A stretch of DNA of 64,000 nt, from positions 223,021 to 287,020 of the forward strand of contig NZ_CP084028.1 in NCBI RefSeq assembly GCF_020181595.1. The letters run 5' to 3'. Positions within the stretch are counted from its first letter, which is position 1. Each line of letters begins with the position of its first letter. The notes beneath the pieces are model-generated. The model was not told the DNA's origin. It saw only the letters and a list, made by a program, of their open reading frames with translations, and ran no database searches. The translations under genes were made by a program, and so were the position numbers. Below are positions 63,996-64,000 of this stretch, piece by piece. The DNA is from [Mycobacterium] vasticus. GTDB lineage: Bacteria; Actinomycetota; Actinomycetes; Mycobacteriales; Mycobacteriaceae.

Positions 63996-64000
63996 ACCGC

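Overview
The window is a high-GC chromosomal segment from a mycobacterium. This rests on a complete ESX-3 type VII secretion locus, PE and PPE proteins, Rv-type gene order, DUF732 exported proteins, an MspA-family porin and a dnaK-grpE-dnaJ-hspR operon with HAIR sites. Gene order follows Mycobacterium tuberculosis in the order Rv0281-Rv0293c, Rv0306-Rv0315, tRNA-Gly to dcd, Rv0337c-Rv0346c, Rv0350-Rv0353 and Rv0385, with insertions and losses between blocks. An MspA-type porin together with PGRS-like repeats suggests a non-tuberculosis lineage, possibly near the M. terrae group; that placement is an inference and is weak.

Layout. 1-1143: the end of a second esxH copy and a Rv0281-type methyltransferase. 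1150-15821: ESX-3, preceded by a Zur-like box and two IdeR-like boxes, in the order eccA3-eccB3-eccC3-PE5-PPE4-esxG-esxH-espG3-eccD3-mycP3-eccE3. 15818-21228: hydrolases, bluB, a PAP2 phosphatase, an L,D-transpeptidase-like exported protein and two DUF732 proteins. 21454-25729: two tandem PPE genes without a PE partner, a TetR regulator and a Rv0311-like gene. 25816-32801: a Pro/Thr-rich membrane protein, a TetR/MpaB-oxygenase pair, a GH16 glucanase, tRNA-Gly(CCC), an MspA porin and dcd. 32908-36211: two tandem DUF7159-like membrane proteins with low-complexity tails. 36241-44147: small enzymes, a TetR/carotenoid oxygenase pair, aspC and the Rv0338c iron-sulfur reductase. 44361-48506: low-complexity membrane proteins, lpqJ and ansP2; iniBAC, which lies here in M. 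tuberculosis, is absent. 48583-53156: an accessory cassette of an HxlR regulator divergent from thiolase-nitrilase-DUF302-epimerase, then an ICMT-like membrane protein. 53307-55064: a PGRS-like secreted protein with no PE domain. 55126-59287: the HspR-controlled chaperone operon. 59293-63995: aldose epimerase/flavohemoglobin, a GAP-family membrane protein divergent from a Cys/His-rich membrane protein with a CsoR/RicR-like palindrome, and a TetR/SnoaL-like pair.

The most striking region is ESX-3. Its esxG reads as an in-frame 60-residue protein that lacks about 37 central residues of the usual 97. Its mycP3 has Gly where the catalytic Ser should be and Asp at the oxyanion-hole Asn. A nearly identical second esxH lies 10.9 kb upstream, at the window edge. 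The locus is otherwise intact and keeps metal-responsive operators, so it may be a remodelled or partly backed-up ESX-3. Each lesion could also be a sequence or assembly error. The second candidate for a little-described system is the HxlR-thiolase-nitrilase-DUF302-epimerase operon.
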